Positions 36,168-45,395 are shown, numbered from the stretch's first letter. The stretch: DNA of 64,000 bases from Sphingobium sp. SYK-6 (GCF_000283515.1 NC_015976.1:2264501-2328500), one strand, 5' to 3'. A program made the numbers and translations. Notes: generated by a model not told the origin, from the letters alone.

Positions 36168-36842
36168 TCACCGGCGCCTGGTGGCGAACCAGATGACATG
36201 GCGCGGTCCCTTGCCGTTATCGCGCGCCTTCACCGCCACTTCCTCCACCACGAAGCCCGCAGCGCGCAGGCGGCGAGTGAAGGCTTCGTCCGGGCCGGCC
36301 GACCAGACGGCAAGGATGCCGCCGGGCCGCAGCGCCCGCATGGCGCGGGACAGCCCGCTTGCGGAATATAGCCGATCGTTCGCGGCCACCGTGAGCCCGT
36401 CCGGCCCATTGTCGACGTCCAGCAGGATCGCATCATAAGTTCCCTGCCCCGCATCGATCAGCGCGGCAACGTCATCCTGGACGAGATTCACCCGGGGATC
36501 GTCCAGGCAGCCGGCAGTCAGGTCGGCCATCGGCCCACGCGCCCAGACGATGATGTCCGGCACCAGTTCGGCAAGCGTGATCTTCTCGCCAGCATCCATC
36601 TTCGCGAGCGCGGCCCGCAGGGTGAAGCCCATGCCATAGCCGCCAATGAGCAGATGCCGCTTTCCGCGGCCAGGCAATCGATCCAGCGTCATGACGGCCA
36701 GCGCAGTTTCCGATCCGCTCATGCGACTGTTCATCAGTTCATTGCGATCCAGCACGATCATGAAATCATTGCCGCGGCGGAACAGACGCAAGGGCTCTCC
36801 CCCGGGAACGTCGGCGATTCCAAGAAGTTCGCGGGGCTGCAT
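36168..36842 (-). CDS. Spermidine-synthase-fold methyltransferase-like protein
   Basis: 224 residues. Motifs of the polyamine synthase/SAM fold are visible: LLIGGYGMGFTLRAALAKM, KITLAELVPDIIVWARGPMA, LVQDDVAALI and YDAILLDVDNGPDGLTV. Active polyamine synthases usually carry a GGG-D motif; here it is GGYGMG, so activity on putrescine is uncertain. No speD or similar gene lies nearby. Monocistronic, divergent from the exonuclease gene. Confidence 0.82.
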   Translation of the reverse strand: MQPRELLGIADVPGGEPLRLFRRGNDFMIVLDRNELMNSRMSGSETALAVMTLDRLPGRGKRHLLIGGYGMGFTLRAALAKMDAGEKITLAELVPDIIVWARGPMADLTAGCLDDPRVNLVQDDVAALIDAGQGTYDAILLDVDNGPDGLTVAANDRLYSASGLSRAMRALRPGGILAVWSAGPDEAFTRRLRAAGFVVEEVAVKARDNGKGPRHVIWFATRRR

Positions 36843-36996
36843 GGATCATCCTTTCCGGTCGCGCCGATGGCCGGCGCGCACGCTCCCCACTGGCAGCTTG
36901 GCTTCCCGGACGCAAATATCGCGGTGCAAATGATCGCGCAAACGGCCCCGGGGCGCTATGGCGCTCGCGACTCCCTCTCATCACCCCTGGATGCAC

Positions 36997-37443
36997 ATGC
37001 GATATTTTCTCGATACCGAATATAATGGCTTTGGGGGGACACTCATCAGCCTTGCTCTCGTCCCCGAGCATGGAGATCAGGAGTTCTACGTTTCGCTGCC
37101 GCTGCCCGAGGCCATTCACCCGTGGGTCGAGCGCAATGTCATTCCTTATCTGCGTCACGTCCCCCCGGGCGTCGATCATGTGCTTGACCGCGTGCAGGCC
37201 GCAGAACAGCTCGAGGCCTATCTTCAGGGAGATCCCGACCCGTGGATACTGGCCGACTGGCCCGAAGATCTCGCCCACTTCTGCGCGCTGATGGTGACCG
37301 GGCCGGGCGAGCGCATCAATCTGCGCAGTCTGCGCTTCGAACTGATCAATGCGACAGGGTTCAGCAGCGCGCGAAACAGCAGCGTCCCCCACAATGCGCT
37401 GCATGACGCGCGGGCGCTGCGCGGATTCTGCTTGTCGGAGTAG
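36997..37443 (+). CDS. DEDD-type 3'-5' exoribonuclease-like protein
   Basis: About 148 residues. The start MRYFLDTEYNGFGG gives the DxE of exonuclease motif I, DWPEDLAHFCALM supplies the middle Asp, and HNALHDARALRGF supplies the final His and Asp. This spacing and the DTEYNGFGG signature match small RNase AS-like exoribonucleases. In-frame ATGs at 36958 and 36991 also exist; no strong ribosome binding site decides among them. Confidence 0.8.
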   Translation: MRYFLDTEYNGFGGTLISLALVPEHGDQEFYVSLPLPEAIHPWVERNVIPYLRHVPPGVDHVLDRVQAAEQLEAYLQGDPDPWILADWPEDLAHFCALMVTGPGERINLRSLRFELINATGFSSARNSSVPHNALHDARALRGFCLSE

Positions 37444-37527
37444 GAATCTCCGATTGGGCCTGTCGGAAAGCGGTCTCGGGCGACGGCAGGCCGTCGCGGC
37501 GTACCGGGCGCGGGCCGGCTGTCCGGC

Positions 37528-38922
37528 TTACTGCCCCGTCCAGCTCGGCAGGTCGAGCGTGAAGCGCGCGCCCTGGCCCAGTGCGCTTTCCACCGTCACG
37601 TCGCCGCCCATGGCACGGGCGAGCCGGCGCGAGATGTAGAGGCCAAGGCCGCTTCCTTCCTCGCCGCTCAGGCCCAGACGCTCGAATCGTTCGAAGATGC
37701 GTTCGTGATCGGCGGGATCGATGCCCCCGCCCTGATCCGCCACCACGACCCGCGCGCGGCCATTCTCGACATCGACACGGACCCAGACAGTGCTGTCCCC
37801 CGGCGAATGACGCACCGCGTTGCCGACCAGATTGACGAGGATCTGAAGGACACGCCGATATTCGGCACAGGCCGGTGCCCGCTCTCCCAGAGGCGGTGTC
37901 TGGATGCGGACATGACGGGCGGCGGACTTGAGATTGAGCAGGCCGGCGGCGCGACGGGCCATATCGGCCAGGTCGACTTCCTCCTTCGCCGTCGTGAAGC
38001 CCGGACGCTCGATCGCCTGCAGGTCGGCAAGGTCGTCGATCAGTTCCAGCAGATGCCGTCCTGCCGCCGCGATATCCGCCGCATAATTGGCATAGTCCTG
38101 CCGCAGGGGGCCTTGGAGCTGCCCACTGATCGTGCTGGCATTGGCGATGATCCGCCCGATCGGCTGGCGCAGGGCCTGATCGAGCCGCCGGCCAAGATCG
38201 GCGCTGAAGATCCGGCCTGCCTCCGCCGATGACGGACTGGCTGACGCGGCGGACAGGTCGGTCTCGAAAACGGTCGGGACCGCCTGTCCACGATAGCCCG
38301 TCAGGCCGCCGACATTGTCGAACAGCGGCTCGCCGAACAGGCGATAATGAATGGACGGATCGGCGCGCAGCCGAGCCGGCTGATCCCGGAACGACACTCG
38401 CAATGCCAGCGCTTCCAGAAGCGGCATGGCAGGGCTCTCATCGTCGGCGACGATATCCAGCAGAAAATAGCCCGTCAGCGGCTCGCCAGCGCGCGGCGGC
38501 TCGTGCCCGATCGCTTCCGCTTCCTGGTAGGAGCGTCGAAAGCGCAGCCGTGCATCGACTTGCCAGGACCAGCCGTTCGCGCCCTCCTCCCCCGGCTCCG
38601 GAAAGGGGCCGATACCGCCGGCGGGTTCCTCGGGCGCGCGGGTCTGCCAGTCGACGATGGTCAGCGCATAGCCTTCCCCGTCGGGACGGATCTGGACCCA
38701 CATGCTGGCATCGGATGCCCCGTCGACGACTTCGACCGCGCGGGAGACGGGAATCGACAAGCGGCGGACGAGACGGACCAGTTGCGCGAGCGCCGGCACG
38801 GCCAGCGGCCCGTTCGGATCGCCGCCCGCCTCGACCTGCAGGCGCAGAAGCGCGGCATCTGCCGAGAGGATGGAACCTTCATGATCCAGCCGAGCCTGCG
38901 CGGCGGGCTTGAGCGCGATCAT
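37528..38922 (-). CDS. Histidine-kinase-like protein lacking the phospho-accepting His
   Basis: 464 residues, cytoplasmic. A long unrecognised N-terminal part of about 235 residues precedes a dimerisation helix and an HATPase_c domain. In the H-box the usual H-E-L-R-T-P-L reads Q-A-L-R-Q-P-I (residues 249-255), so the histidine is Gln. The ATP site looks intact: N box LQILVNLVGNAVRHSP, G1 VADQGGGIDP, F box FERFERL and G2 GSGLGLYISRRL. It may act as a phosphatase, an allosteric partner or a pseudokinase, as DivL does in Caulobacter (Tyr in place of His). It overlaps the upstream gene by four bases. Confidence 0.87.
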   Translation of the reverse strand: MIALKPAAQARLDHEGSILSADAALLRLQVEAGGDPNGPLAVPALAQLVRLVRRLSIPVSRAVEVVDGASDASMWVQIRPDGEGYALTIVDWQTRAPEEPAGGIGPFPEPGEEGANGWSWQVDARLRFRRSYQEAEAIGHEPPRAGEPLTGYFLLDIVADDESPAMPLLEALALRVSFRDQPARLRADPSIHYRLFGEPLFDNVGGLTGYRGQAVPTVFETDLSAASASPSSAEAGRIFSADLGRRLDQALRQPIGRIIANASTISGQLQGPLRQDYANYAADIAAAGRHLLELIDDLADLQAIERPGFTTAKEEVDLADMARRAAGLLNLKSAARHVRIQTPPLGERAPACAEYRRVLQILVNLVGNAVRHSPGDSTVWVRVDVENGRARVVVADQGGGIDPADHERIFERFERLGLSGEEGSGLGLYISRRLARAMGGDVTVESALGQGARFTLDLPSWTGQ

Positions 38923-39995
38923 CGCACGCGGTCCAGCAGCGCGAGTTTATCGGCGAGGGCGCGAGGTCCGGACATCCGGTCAAGCCATGACGCGGCGCGA
39001 TCGGGGGTATAGCGGCGATAATCCTCGATGAAGGCGACCAGCGCAGCATCGCCGCCCGCCGCCATGCCGTTCAGCGGCGCGAGCAGTTCGGCGGCGCGGA
39101 AAGCGACGGCATCGCCGACCCGCATGAGGCGCAGCAATGCGAGGCGCGGCTCATCACGAAGGTCGATCATGGCGTCGAGCACGTCGTCGAGCGGCAGTCC
39201 CGTCTCGCTTTCTGCAAGTGCGGCGAAAAGCAGAAGCCTGGCGTCCACGAGAGCGGCCGATGCCAGCGCATGGCGCGTTTCCGAGGGAAGACTCCGCGCG
39301 CAACGGCGGGCCAGCGCGAAGGCGCCCTGGCCTTCGTCATGGCGGCCGATCAGCTGTTCGGTCGCCCGCGCGATCGCCTTGACCGCCGCAGGCGCCTCGT
39401 GGCCGGGAAAGCGCTCGCAGCCCCGGATCAGCAATGCGGCAACCGTCCATGCGAGATCATGATAATGCTCGGCGGGAAGGTCGGGCCGCATCGGCGCATC
39501 CAGCAGCATCGGCGCAGACCAGCGCTTCTCCGCTATGCCAAGAGCCGTCAAGGCCTCGATATAGATGTCATTGCCAGCACCGGAAGCCAATGCAGCAAAG
39601 CTCGCTGGGCCGCCCGGCGCGTCATCGTTGCGCAGCAGCAGCGCCACCGCGGCGCGTCGACGCAAATGACCCAGCAATTCCGGAGAGAGCAGGTCGAGAT
39701 CGCTCTCGATCGCGCGGCGGGCATAGCCGGTCCCGAGATCGGAAAGCAGCGCCTCGATATGCGGATCGCCCACGTGCAGGCCGATGGCGAGCTCGATCGT
39801 GTTCATCATCCCGGCGAGATGAAACCGGGTTTCGGCGAGCAATGCGTCCGTCCACCGACGAGGGGTGGCCGCAGCGAGCCATGCGAGATCGGTGCCGTGG
39901 CGGACGTCCTCGATCAGGCGACGCGAGAGGCGCGCGGCTGGCCGTTCGCCCACGCCATAGGGGCGCTGCTCGACGGGATCGTTGGCCATGCTCAT
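38919..39995 (-). CDS. All-helical protein of unknown function, operonic with the kinase-like gene
   Basis: 358 residues, strongly helical and Ala/Leu-rich (LLSPELLGHLRRRAAVALLL, ARRCARSLPSETRHALASAA), with no signal peptide, membrane helix or catalytic motif. The pattern resembles alphaproteobacterial DUF2336 helical-repeat proteins, but I cannot confirm this. Its stop overlaps the kinase-like gene's start, so the two proteins are probably made together and may interact. Confidence 0.7.
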   Translation of the reverse strand: MSMANDPVEQRPYGVGERPAARLSRRLIEDVRHGTDLAWLAAATPRRWTDALLAETRFHLAGMMNTIELAIGLHVGDPHIEALLSDLGTGYARRAIESDLDLLSPELLGHLRRRAAVALLLRNDDAPGGPASFAALASGAGNDIYIEALTALGIAEKRWSAPMLLDAPMRPDLPAEHYHDLAWTVAALLIRGCERFPGHEAPAAVKAIARATEQLIGRHDEGQGAFALARRCARSLPSETRHALASAALVDARLLLFAALAESETGLPLDDVLDAMIDLRDEPRLALLRLMRVGDAVAFRAAELLAPLNGMAAGGDAALVAFIEDYRRYTPDRAASWLDRMSGPRALADKLALLDRVR

Positions 39996-40076
39996 GGCAC
40001 GTGCTTAACGCCACAGCCTTAATAGGCCCTAAATTCCCGGCGCGGATTCAGCAGGAAGCTGGATGCACCGCTGGTC

Positions 40077-41291
40077 TCAGGCCACCTTCTGCACGCCCGG
40101 GAACAAGCGTATGGTAACGATCAGCGCGCAGAGCGCTGCGAGCAAGGCAAAAGCGCCGTCCGGCCGGCCGAGAAGATAGCCCAGGAAAATGATCAGTGTC
40201 GCGGTCGGCACGGTGAGGCGGGCCCAGCGGGTCCACAGACCTGCCGGGGGCGCGCGCTCATCGGCAAGCGCCAGCACGCCGATCAGGAAGACCGGCAACC
40301 AGGCGCCCGCCAGCATCAGTGGCTGGCCTCCTGAAAGATGCAGGCCCGACACGGCAAGAAGAGCGAGGCCAGCCCCGTGCACCAGCCGCTCGCGCCACGG
40401 CGGGCCGGCGACACGCAGTGTCACCAGCGCAGCCTGTCGGGCCAGATCGCATGTGCCCAGCGCCAGCAACATCACGCCCAGCGCGGAGATCATCCAGCCG
40501 CTCAGGCCCAGGGCAAGTCCTGCCGAGGCAAGCAACAAGGAGAGGGCGACCGGCAGGGAAGGATCGATCTGCCTTCGCACCAGTTCGCGCACCATCGCCC
40601 GGGAGACAGGCGCGAGAAGGCTGCCGAGCCCGCTTGCGCGTCCGGAGAGATCGGCCTGACTGCGGTCGCTGAGCGCCTGCAGCGCGAGGTCTGCGCTCTC
40701 CTGGTCATGGACCAGCGCGAGCCGCCCCTCCATAACCATTTCCGGCGAGAGTGCGACGCGCGCAATCCCGTCCTGGACGGCCCGGCGCAGCAGAGTGAGC
40801 GCCAGATCCCATTCGCCGAGCATGTCGATCGTCGCCAGCACGCGAGTCGCGGGAAGGCACAGCGCGCCGCCCCAGACGGCGCCGCCATCGATGCGCTCCA
40901 GGTCGCTGGTAGCCGGAACGGCCGGCAGCGCCAGCACTGCCGCCGGCCCGGCCACGAGCAATGATGCCAGCGTGTCGGGAGGCAGGACGATATTCTCGGC
41001 AATGAGAAGCACGCGGTCCTCGGGAGCAAGGCTGCGAGCGAGGATAGTCATGTCCTGGAAAAGAGCCACCTCGGGTGCGCGCGGGCCGCCAATCTGATCG
41101 ACAAGCCGGGAAAGCTCCGGCGTGACCTCATCCACATGAATGAGCACGCGTTCGGCTCCGGCCGCGACAGCCAGGCGCGCCTGATACCCCACGAGCGGCT
41201 GCCCTCCGAACTCGATGAGCGAGCCGGCCCGATCCCCATCAGCATGGTCGCGCGCGCCGTCACGCGCACTGAGCAAGGCAACAAGCGCCAT
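40077..41291 (-). CDS. Membrane protein with nucleotidyltransferase-like N-terminus
   Basis: 404 residues. The N-terminal 190 residues resemble a degenerate sugar-nucleotidyltransferase fold (SLIEFGGQPLVGYQARLAVA, ERVLIHVDEVTPELSRLVDQ, a DRVLLIAENIVLPPD strand) without the usual GGxGTR loop. The C-terminal half has six or so membrane helices (LMLAGAWLPVFLIGVLALAD). The layout recalls fused nucleotidyltransferase/CDP-alcohol transferase enzymes, but the CDP-alcohol motif is absent. It lies within the His-less signalling cluster on the same strand; function unknown. Confidence 0.72.
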   Translation of the reverse strand: MALVALLSARDGARDHADGDRAGSLIEFGGQPLVGYQARLAVAAGAERVLIHVDEVTPELSRLVDQIGGPRAPEVALFQDMTILARSLAPEDRVLLIAENIVLPPDTLASLLVAGPAAVLALPAVPATSDLERIDGGAVWGGALCLPATRVLATIDMLGEWDLALTLLRRAVQDGIARVALSPEMVMEGRLALVHDQESADLALQALSDRSQADLSGRASGLGSLLAPVSRAMVRELVRRQIDPSLPVALSLLLASAGLALGLSGWMISALGVMLLALGTCDLARQAALVTLRVAGPPWRERLVHGAGLALLAVSGLHLSGGQPLMLAGAWLPVFLIGVLALADERAPPAGLWTRWARLTVPTATLIIFLGYLLGRPDGAFALLAALCALIVTIRLFPGVQKVA

Positions 41292-41435
41292 CCGACGTGT
41301 TAATCCAGGGCTTTCGACATGCCTCCTGTCTGACGGCGAGACAGCCTGAATGCAAGCGGAGGGCGTGAACCTCTTGCGCAGACAGGCCGCGCGGGCTTGC
41401 CGGAACGGCGAAGTGTCGATCGCCGGCGAACGCTC

Positions 41436-41463
41436 CTAACAAAAAGCCCCGCCAAGGCGGGGC
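41436..41463 (-). terminator. Rho-independent terminator of the Hpt-like gene
   Basis: Read on the minus strand, GCCCCGCC and GGCGGGGC form a perfect 8-bp stem followed by TTTTTGTT. It lies about 110 bases after the Hpt-like stop, separating it from the membrane protein gene downstream. Confidence 0.9.
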
Positions 41464-41575
41464 AGTGTTGACCGCTGCTCGGGTCTGCAGTGGACAGCGG
41501 GCGTCGATGAAACGTGCTACCGGCGCGTTGGTTGCATGCCGCGGGTGCGAAATGAGAAAATTTTCTGCCGGGCGT

Positions 41576-41887
41576 TCAGTCCCGCGTTTCGCCTTCGACC
41601 AGAGCGATCGCATCGCGGATCCGCCGCAGGATGACCGGATCGCCCGGCGCACTTTCCAGGGCTTCGTCAGCAAGGTCCATCACGCTGTTCACGCCGAAGC
41701 TCGCGCACAATCCCTTGAGCTTGAGAGCTGCCATGGTCCAGTTCGCGTCGCAGCGGGCGCGGGACAGAAGATCGAGCTGCCTTTCGGCGCTTTCCATGAA
41801 CGCGCGGCGCAACTCAGCGATCAGCGCGAGGTCCGATCCGACAGCCGCGGAAAGGGCTGCCTCAAGAGTGCCGGGGTCATAAGCCAT
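41576..41887 (-). CDS. Hpt-like four-helix protein lacking the phospho-accepting His
   Basis: About 103 residues starting MAYDPGTLEAALSAAVG. The helical pattern LIAELRRAFMESAERQLDLL and WTMAALKLKGLCASFGV matches histidine phosphotransfer domains, whose active helix reads A-x-H-x-L-K-G. Here the His position is Leu55 (AALKLKG). The protein therefore keeps the fold but should not carry phosphate; it may bind a response regulator or the coiled-coil protein. It is divergent from the 795-residue coiled-coil gene, across about 80 bases, and has its own terminator. Confidence 0.8.
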   Translation of the reverse strand: MAYDPGTLEAALSAAVGSDLALIAELRRAFMESAERQLDLLSRARCDANWTMAALKLKGLCASFGVNSVMDLADEALESAPGDPVILRRIRDAIALVEGETRD

Positions 41888-41967
41888 GCGCTGAAAATAG
41901 GGCGGCAAACGTAAACAGGGCGTAAAATTCGGTTCCACGGCGAGGCTAAAATGTTAAGGACAAGCCC

Positions 41968-44355
41968 ATGACAGGGCGCAAAAAAGAGAATAATCCGTCC
42001 CACTCAGGGACAGGGGGCCCGGACTCCGAACCGGCAAGGGATGCAGACGGCATGAGTCATGACTGGCTGGCGCGATTGCGCGAATCCGACTCCGGATGGA
42101 ATGAACCGGCCTTTCCGGACCGCTTCGCACGCAGCGATGGCCAGACGGCTGCGTCTCTTTCGGAACAGGCTGCCGTGGAGGAAACCTCTTATTCTGAAGA
42201 CTCTGGACGCGGCTTCGTGCGTCTCGCCGGCCTGGGACTGGTTGCGCTCGCAGCGATCGGCTGGATTGCGCTCGTGGCGGCAAGCGGCGTCGATCCTGAC
42301 ATCGCGCTTCGCCTCGCGCCTCTCGTCAATCTGGTGGCGGTTCTTGCCGCACCGCTGGTGCTGCTCGGCGGGCTTGCCGCATGGCTTGCGAGGCCGCGTC
42401 GCGATCAGGGCATGAACCCCGCCATGCTTGCCGGCGCGCGGGATACGGTCGGCCAGGCTGAACGCGCCGCCATCCGGCTCGGCGAAGCCCAGGCCCTTTT
42501 CATGAACCAGACACGCGATTTCGCGGCGATGGCAGACCAATCTGCCGGCGCGATCCTCGGCACCGTCCAGGCCATGAGCGCCCAGACCGCCCAGATCGAG
42601 CAGAGCACGGGCGCTTCCATCGCGACTCTCACGGACCTGAGCGAACGGATCGCGACGATGAGCGAGGCGCTGCCCCGCCTTGAGGACCGACTGGCAACGC
42701 TGGGCGAGACGCTGGCCCGGACCAGCGGCGAGATCGGCCATCGCCACGATTCGCTTGATCAGCAGCTCCAGTCCACGGCCCTCGTCGCGGAGGAAGTGCG
42801 GCTGCAATTGCTCGATGCAGGCAAGGCTCTGGGGGACCAGCTTGCTGATCTGCGCGAGGGCACGCGAACGGCCGGCGAGGAACTGGCCGGCCTCTCCGAG
42901 CTCTCCTCCGCGCGGATCGATCTGACGCTCGATCGGGTCAAGGGCGTGCTCGCTTCGACCCAGGAGCGCATCGAGGCGCAGAATGTCGCTCTCGCCGCGC
43001 TGGTCGAGGAGAGCCGGGCGAGCATCGATCGCGCCGCCGGCAACGCGCATGAACGCTTCGCCGAGCATTGCCGCAAGATCGAGACCATTCTCGATGCGCT
43101 GGACGCCCGGATCATGGGCCAGGCGGAGAAGAGCAATGCCTGGCTTGAGAGCACGGCGCGCGGGGTCACTGAACTGGCCGGCGAGTTCAATGCGCTGGAA
43201 CAATCCGCCATGGCGCGCACCGAACGGCTGTCCTCGACGATGATGCAGCTTTCCGGCGATACCCGGCGGCTGGTGGATGCCATCGAGGACGGCCACGGCA
43301 GTTCGGAGCAGCTCGTCCGTCGGGCCGAGGCCTTGCTGGTCGCGCTCGATTCCGGGGTCCGCGAGCTGGATGAGAGCCTGCCGACGGCGATGGGGCGCGT
43401 GGAAACGCGGCTCGGCGCCCTGCATGACCGCATCCGGGACGCCAATCCGGCCATCGAAGCCGTGGAAGCTGTCGCCACCGGCGTCGTCAGCCAGCTTCGC
43501 GAGTCCGACGATCTCGCCAAGGGCCATGCTGCCGCGCTCGGCGAGGCGCTCCAGCGCTCCCAGCAGGCTCTTGCGGCCCAGAAGGCGGAAGTCGCGGCGC
43601 TCGCGCAAGCCGTGGGCGAAGCGAGCGACAGCATGGCGCGGCTGGGCGAATCGGTCGGGCCGCAGATGATCGAGGCGCTGCTGCGCGTGCGCGAAACGGC
43701 CGATGCCGCTGCCAACCGGGCGCGCGCGGCGATTGCAGAGGCGATCCCGGCAGCCGCCGCCGAGTTGGGCGCAGCAAGTGGCGAAGCCATGGACAAGGCC
43801 GTCGGACAGGTCGTCACGGATCATCTCGCCCGGCTGACGTCGGTGGCGGACGAAGCCGTGAAAGCCGCGCACCGCGCGACTGACAAGCTCACCCGGCAGA
43901 TGCTCACCCTCACCGATGCCAGCCAGACGCTCGAGCGGACCATTGCCGGCAATGCCGAGCGGATCGAAGGGCAGGACCGCGAACTGATGGCCGAGCGCTC
44001 GGCCCGCCTGATTGCCTCGCTCAACGAACGCGCGATCGACGTCAACAAATGGCTCGACAAGGATGTCTCCGAGGCTGACTGGACTGCCTATCTCAAGGGC
44101 GATCAGGGACTGTTCGCCCGGCGGGCAACGAGGCTGGTGAGCAGCGCGGACGCCAAATATGTCCATGCGCTCTACAATGAGGATGCGGATTTCCGCGAGC
44201 ATGTGAACCGCTACATCCATGACTTCGAGGCCTTGCTGCGCACCGTCATGGCGACCAGAGATGGCAGCACGCTCGCGCTCACCATGGTGTCGTCGGACAT
44301 CGGCAAGCTGTACGTCGCGCTGGCGCAAGCCATCGAGCGCCTGCGCGCTCACTGA
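41968..44355 (+). CDS. Large membrane-anchored coiled-coil protein
   Basis: 795 residues. A hydrophilic N-terminus of about 80 residues is followed by two membrane helices (LAGLGLVALAAIGWIALVAA; LVNLVAVLAAPLVLLGGLAA) and then about 550 residues of near-continuous coiled coil with repeated A/L heptads (for example EQSTGASIATLTDLSERIAT). The compact C-terminal domain includes LNERAIDVNKWLDKDVSEAD and DFREHVNRYIHDFEALLRTV. No catalytic motif is seen. It looks like a scaffold or polarity-type protein. It is often labelled an ATPase in sphingomonads, yet I see no Walker motif. Confidence 0.8.
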   Translation: MTGRKKENNPSHSGTGGPDSEPARDADGMSHDWLARLRESDSGWNEPAFPDRFARSDGQTAASLSEQAAVEETSYSEDSGRGFVRLAGLGLVALAAIGWIALVAASGVDPDIALRLAPLVNLVAVLAAPLVLLGGLAAWLARPRRDQGMNPAMLAGARDTVGQAERAAIRLGEAQALFMNQTRDFAAMADQSAGAILGTVQAMSAQTAQIEQSTGASIATLTDLSERIATMSEALPRLEDRLATLGETLARTSGEIGHRHDSLDQQLQSTALVAEEVRLQLLDAGKALGDQLADLREGTRTAGEELAGLSELSSARIDLTLDRVKGVLASTQERIEAQNVALAALVEESRASIDRAAGNAHERFAEHCRKIETILDALDARIMGQAEKSNAWLESTARGVTELAGEFNALEQSAMARTERLSSTMMQLSGDTRRLVDAIEDGHGSSEQLVRRAEALLVALDSGVRELDESLPTAMGRVETRLGALHDRIRDANPAIEAVEAVATGVVSQLRESDDLAKGHAAALGEALQRSQQALAAQKAEVAALAQAVGEASDSMARLGESVGPQMIEALLRVRETADAAANRARAAIAEAIPAAAAELGAASGEAMDKAVGQVVTDHLARLTSVADEAVKAAHRATDKLTRQMLTLTDASQTLERTIAGNAERIEGQDRELMAERSARLIASLNERAIDVNKWLDKDVSEADWTAYLKGDQGLFARRATRLVSSADAKYVHALYNEDADFREHVNRYIHDFEALLRTVMATRDGSTLALTMVSSDIGKLYVALAQAIERLRAH

Positions 44356-44385
44356 GCCTGCGGTGCGGGATGTCCCGCCCGGTCT

Positions 44386-44721
44386 CTAAACCCGGCGTCT
44401 GCGCGTCGGCGCATGAAAATCGCACGGCTTGTCAGCGATCCAGCGCAGAAATGAAGCCATGGCTGGCGCTGCCTGCAGGGCGGCGGCGTCGTCGCCGGTG
44501 CGTTGGAGCTCTCCATTGCTGAAATTGGCATGGATCGCGCGGTGGCAGATCGGATGCACGGGCCGGGTCAGGCGCCCGCCCTTCACTTTCGGAACCGGGT
44601 GATGCCATTCGATGCGTCGGCCGAGCAATCTCCCGCAAAGCCAGCACCGCGCTTCCGCTTCCGCCGGCCCGGCATCGGCCCTGTCATCAGGCGGATGGCG
44701 CTTCTTCGTTCCTCTCGCCAT
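44386..44721 (-). CDS. HNH endonuclease domain protein
   Basis: 111 residues. CWLCGRLLGRRIEWHHPVPK supplies the first CxxC and the HH of the HNH motif, and HPICHRAIHANFSNGEL the second zinc/His part. Such small HNH proteins occur both as housekeeping nucleases and in mobile elements. It sits six bases after the MOSC gene stop on the same strand, and no defence genes adjoin, so no specific role can be given. Confidence 0.83.
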   Translation of the reverse strand: MARGTKKRHPPDDRADAGPAEAEARCWLCGRLLGRRIEWHHPVPKVKGGRLTRPVHPICHRAIHANFSNGELQRTGDDAAALQAAPAMASFLRWIADKPCDFHAPTRRRRV

Positions 44722-44727
44722 GGCCGC

Positions 44728-45387
44728 TTAGCGGGCCAGCGCTTCCGCCCGCCCCCGCCAGGCTTCCGCCAGCACCGGCATGCGCGCCAGCGCAGCCACG
44801 CCGGCAGGATCTCGTTTGTGCCCTCCCCCGATGAGCAGGGCGAATATCCGTGCAACGGGCCAGTCCGGATGCGGCCGTGCAACGAGAGTCACAGGCTCGC
44901 CGGCCTGTACTTCGCCCTCGCGCAGCACGCGCAGATAGAGGCCGCAGCGGCCGCTCGCCACGGCCTTTGCCAGCACGTCGTTGCGGCCGAAGCGATGATT
45001 GAGCTTGGAGCATGGCTGGCGCCCGTGGCTGATCTCCAGCAAGGACGTCCCCAGTTCGAAGCGGTCGCCAAGGCAGAGGTCGACTTCCGTCGCGCCGCGC
45101 GTCGCCAGATTCTCACCGAAGGCGCCCGGGCGCGTCAGCAGGTCATGCGGCCCTATCGCCTCACGCCACCAGCCATAATGTTCCTGGGGTACCAGATGCA
45201 CGGCCTTGTCATGCCCGCCATGATGGACGGGATCGGCCACGGTATCGCCCTCCAGCCCCAGCCAGCCGATCCGCACCGGACCTGCCACGGGCAATTTTCC
45301 CATCGCACTGGTCACGCCGGGCGCGAGCAGCGCCGGCCGACCGGTGAGAACGGCATCCAGACCGAGAGACAGGGATGGCAAGGCCAT
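44728..45387 (-). CDS. MOSC domain protein, YiiM-like
   Basis: 219 residues. MOSC features: GWLGLEGDTVADPVHHGGHD, HLVPQEHYGWWREAIG, GAFGENLAT, LGDRFELGTSLLEISHGRQP and the conserved Cys in QPCSKLNHRFGRNDV. YiiM-type proteins use molybdenum cofactor and reduce N-hydroxylated compounds. It lies between the HNH and DUF885 genes on the same strand. Confidence 0.9.
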   Translation of the reverse strand: MALPSLSLGLDAVLTGRPALLAPGVTSAMGKLPVAGPVRIGWLGLEGDTVADPVHHGGHDKAVHLVPQEHYGWWREAIGPHDLLTRPGAFGENLATRGATEVDLCLGDRFELGTSLLEISHGRQPCSKLNHRFGRNDVLAKAVASGRCGLYLRVLREGEVQAGEPVTLVARPHPDWPVARIFALLIGGGHKRDPAGVAALARMPVLAEAWRGRAEALAR

Positions 45388-45395
45388 GGGAATTC

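Noticed and set aside
42004-44352. 782-codon minus-strand frame opposite the coiled-coil gene
   Set aside because: Shadow frame; the plus-strand product has convincing membrane helices and heptads, and the antisense product shows no domain.
44386-44721. HNH gene as part of a defence system
   Set aside because: No helicase, methyltransferase, toxin or nucleotide-signalling gene adjoins; MOSC and DUF885 neighbours are housekeeping-like.
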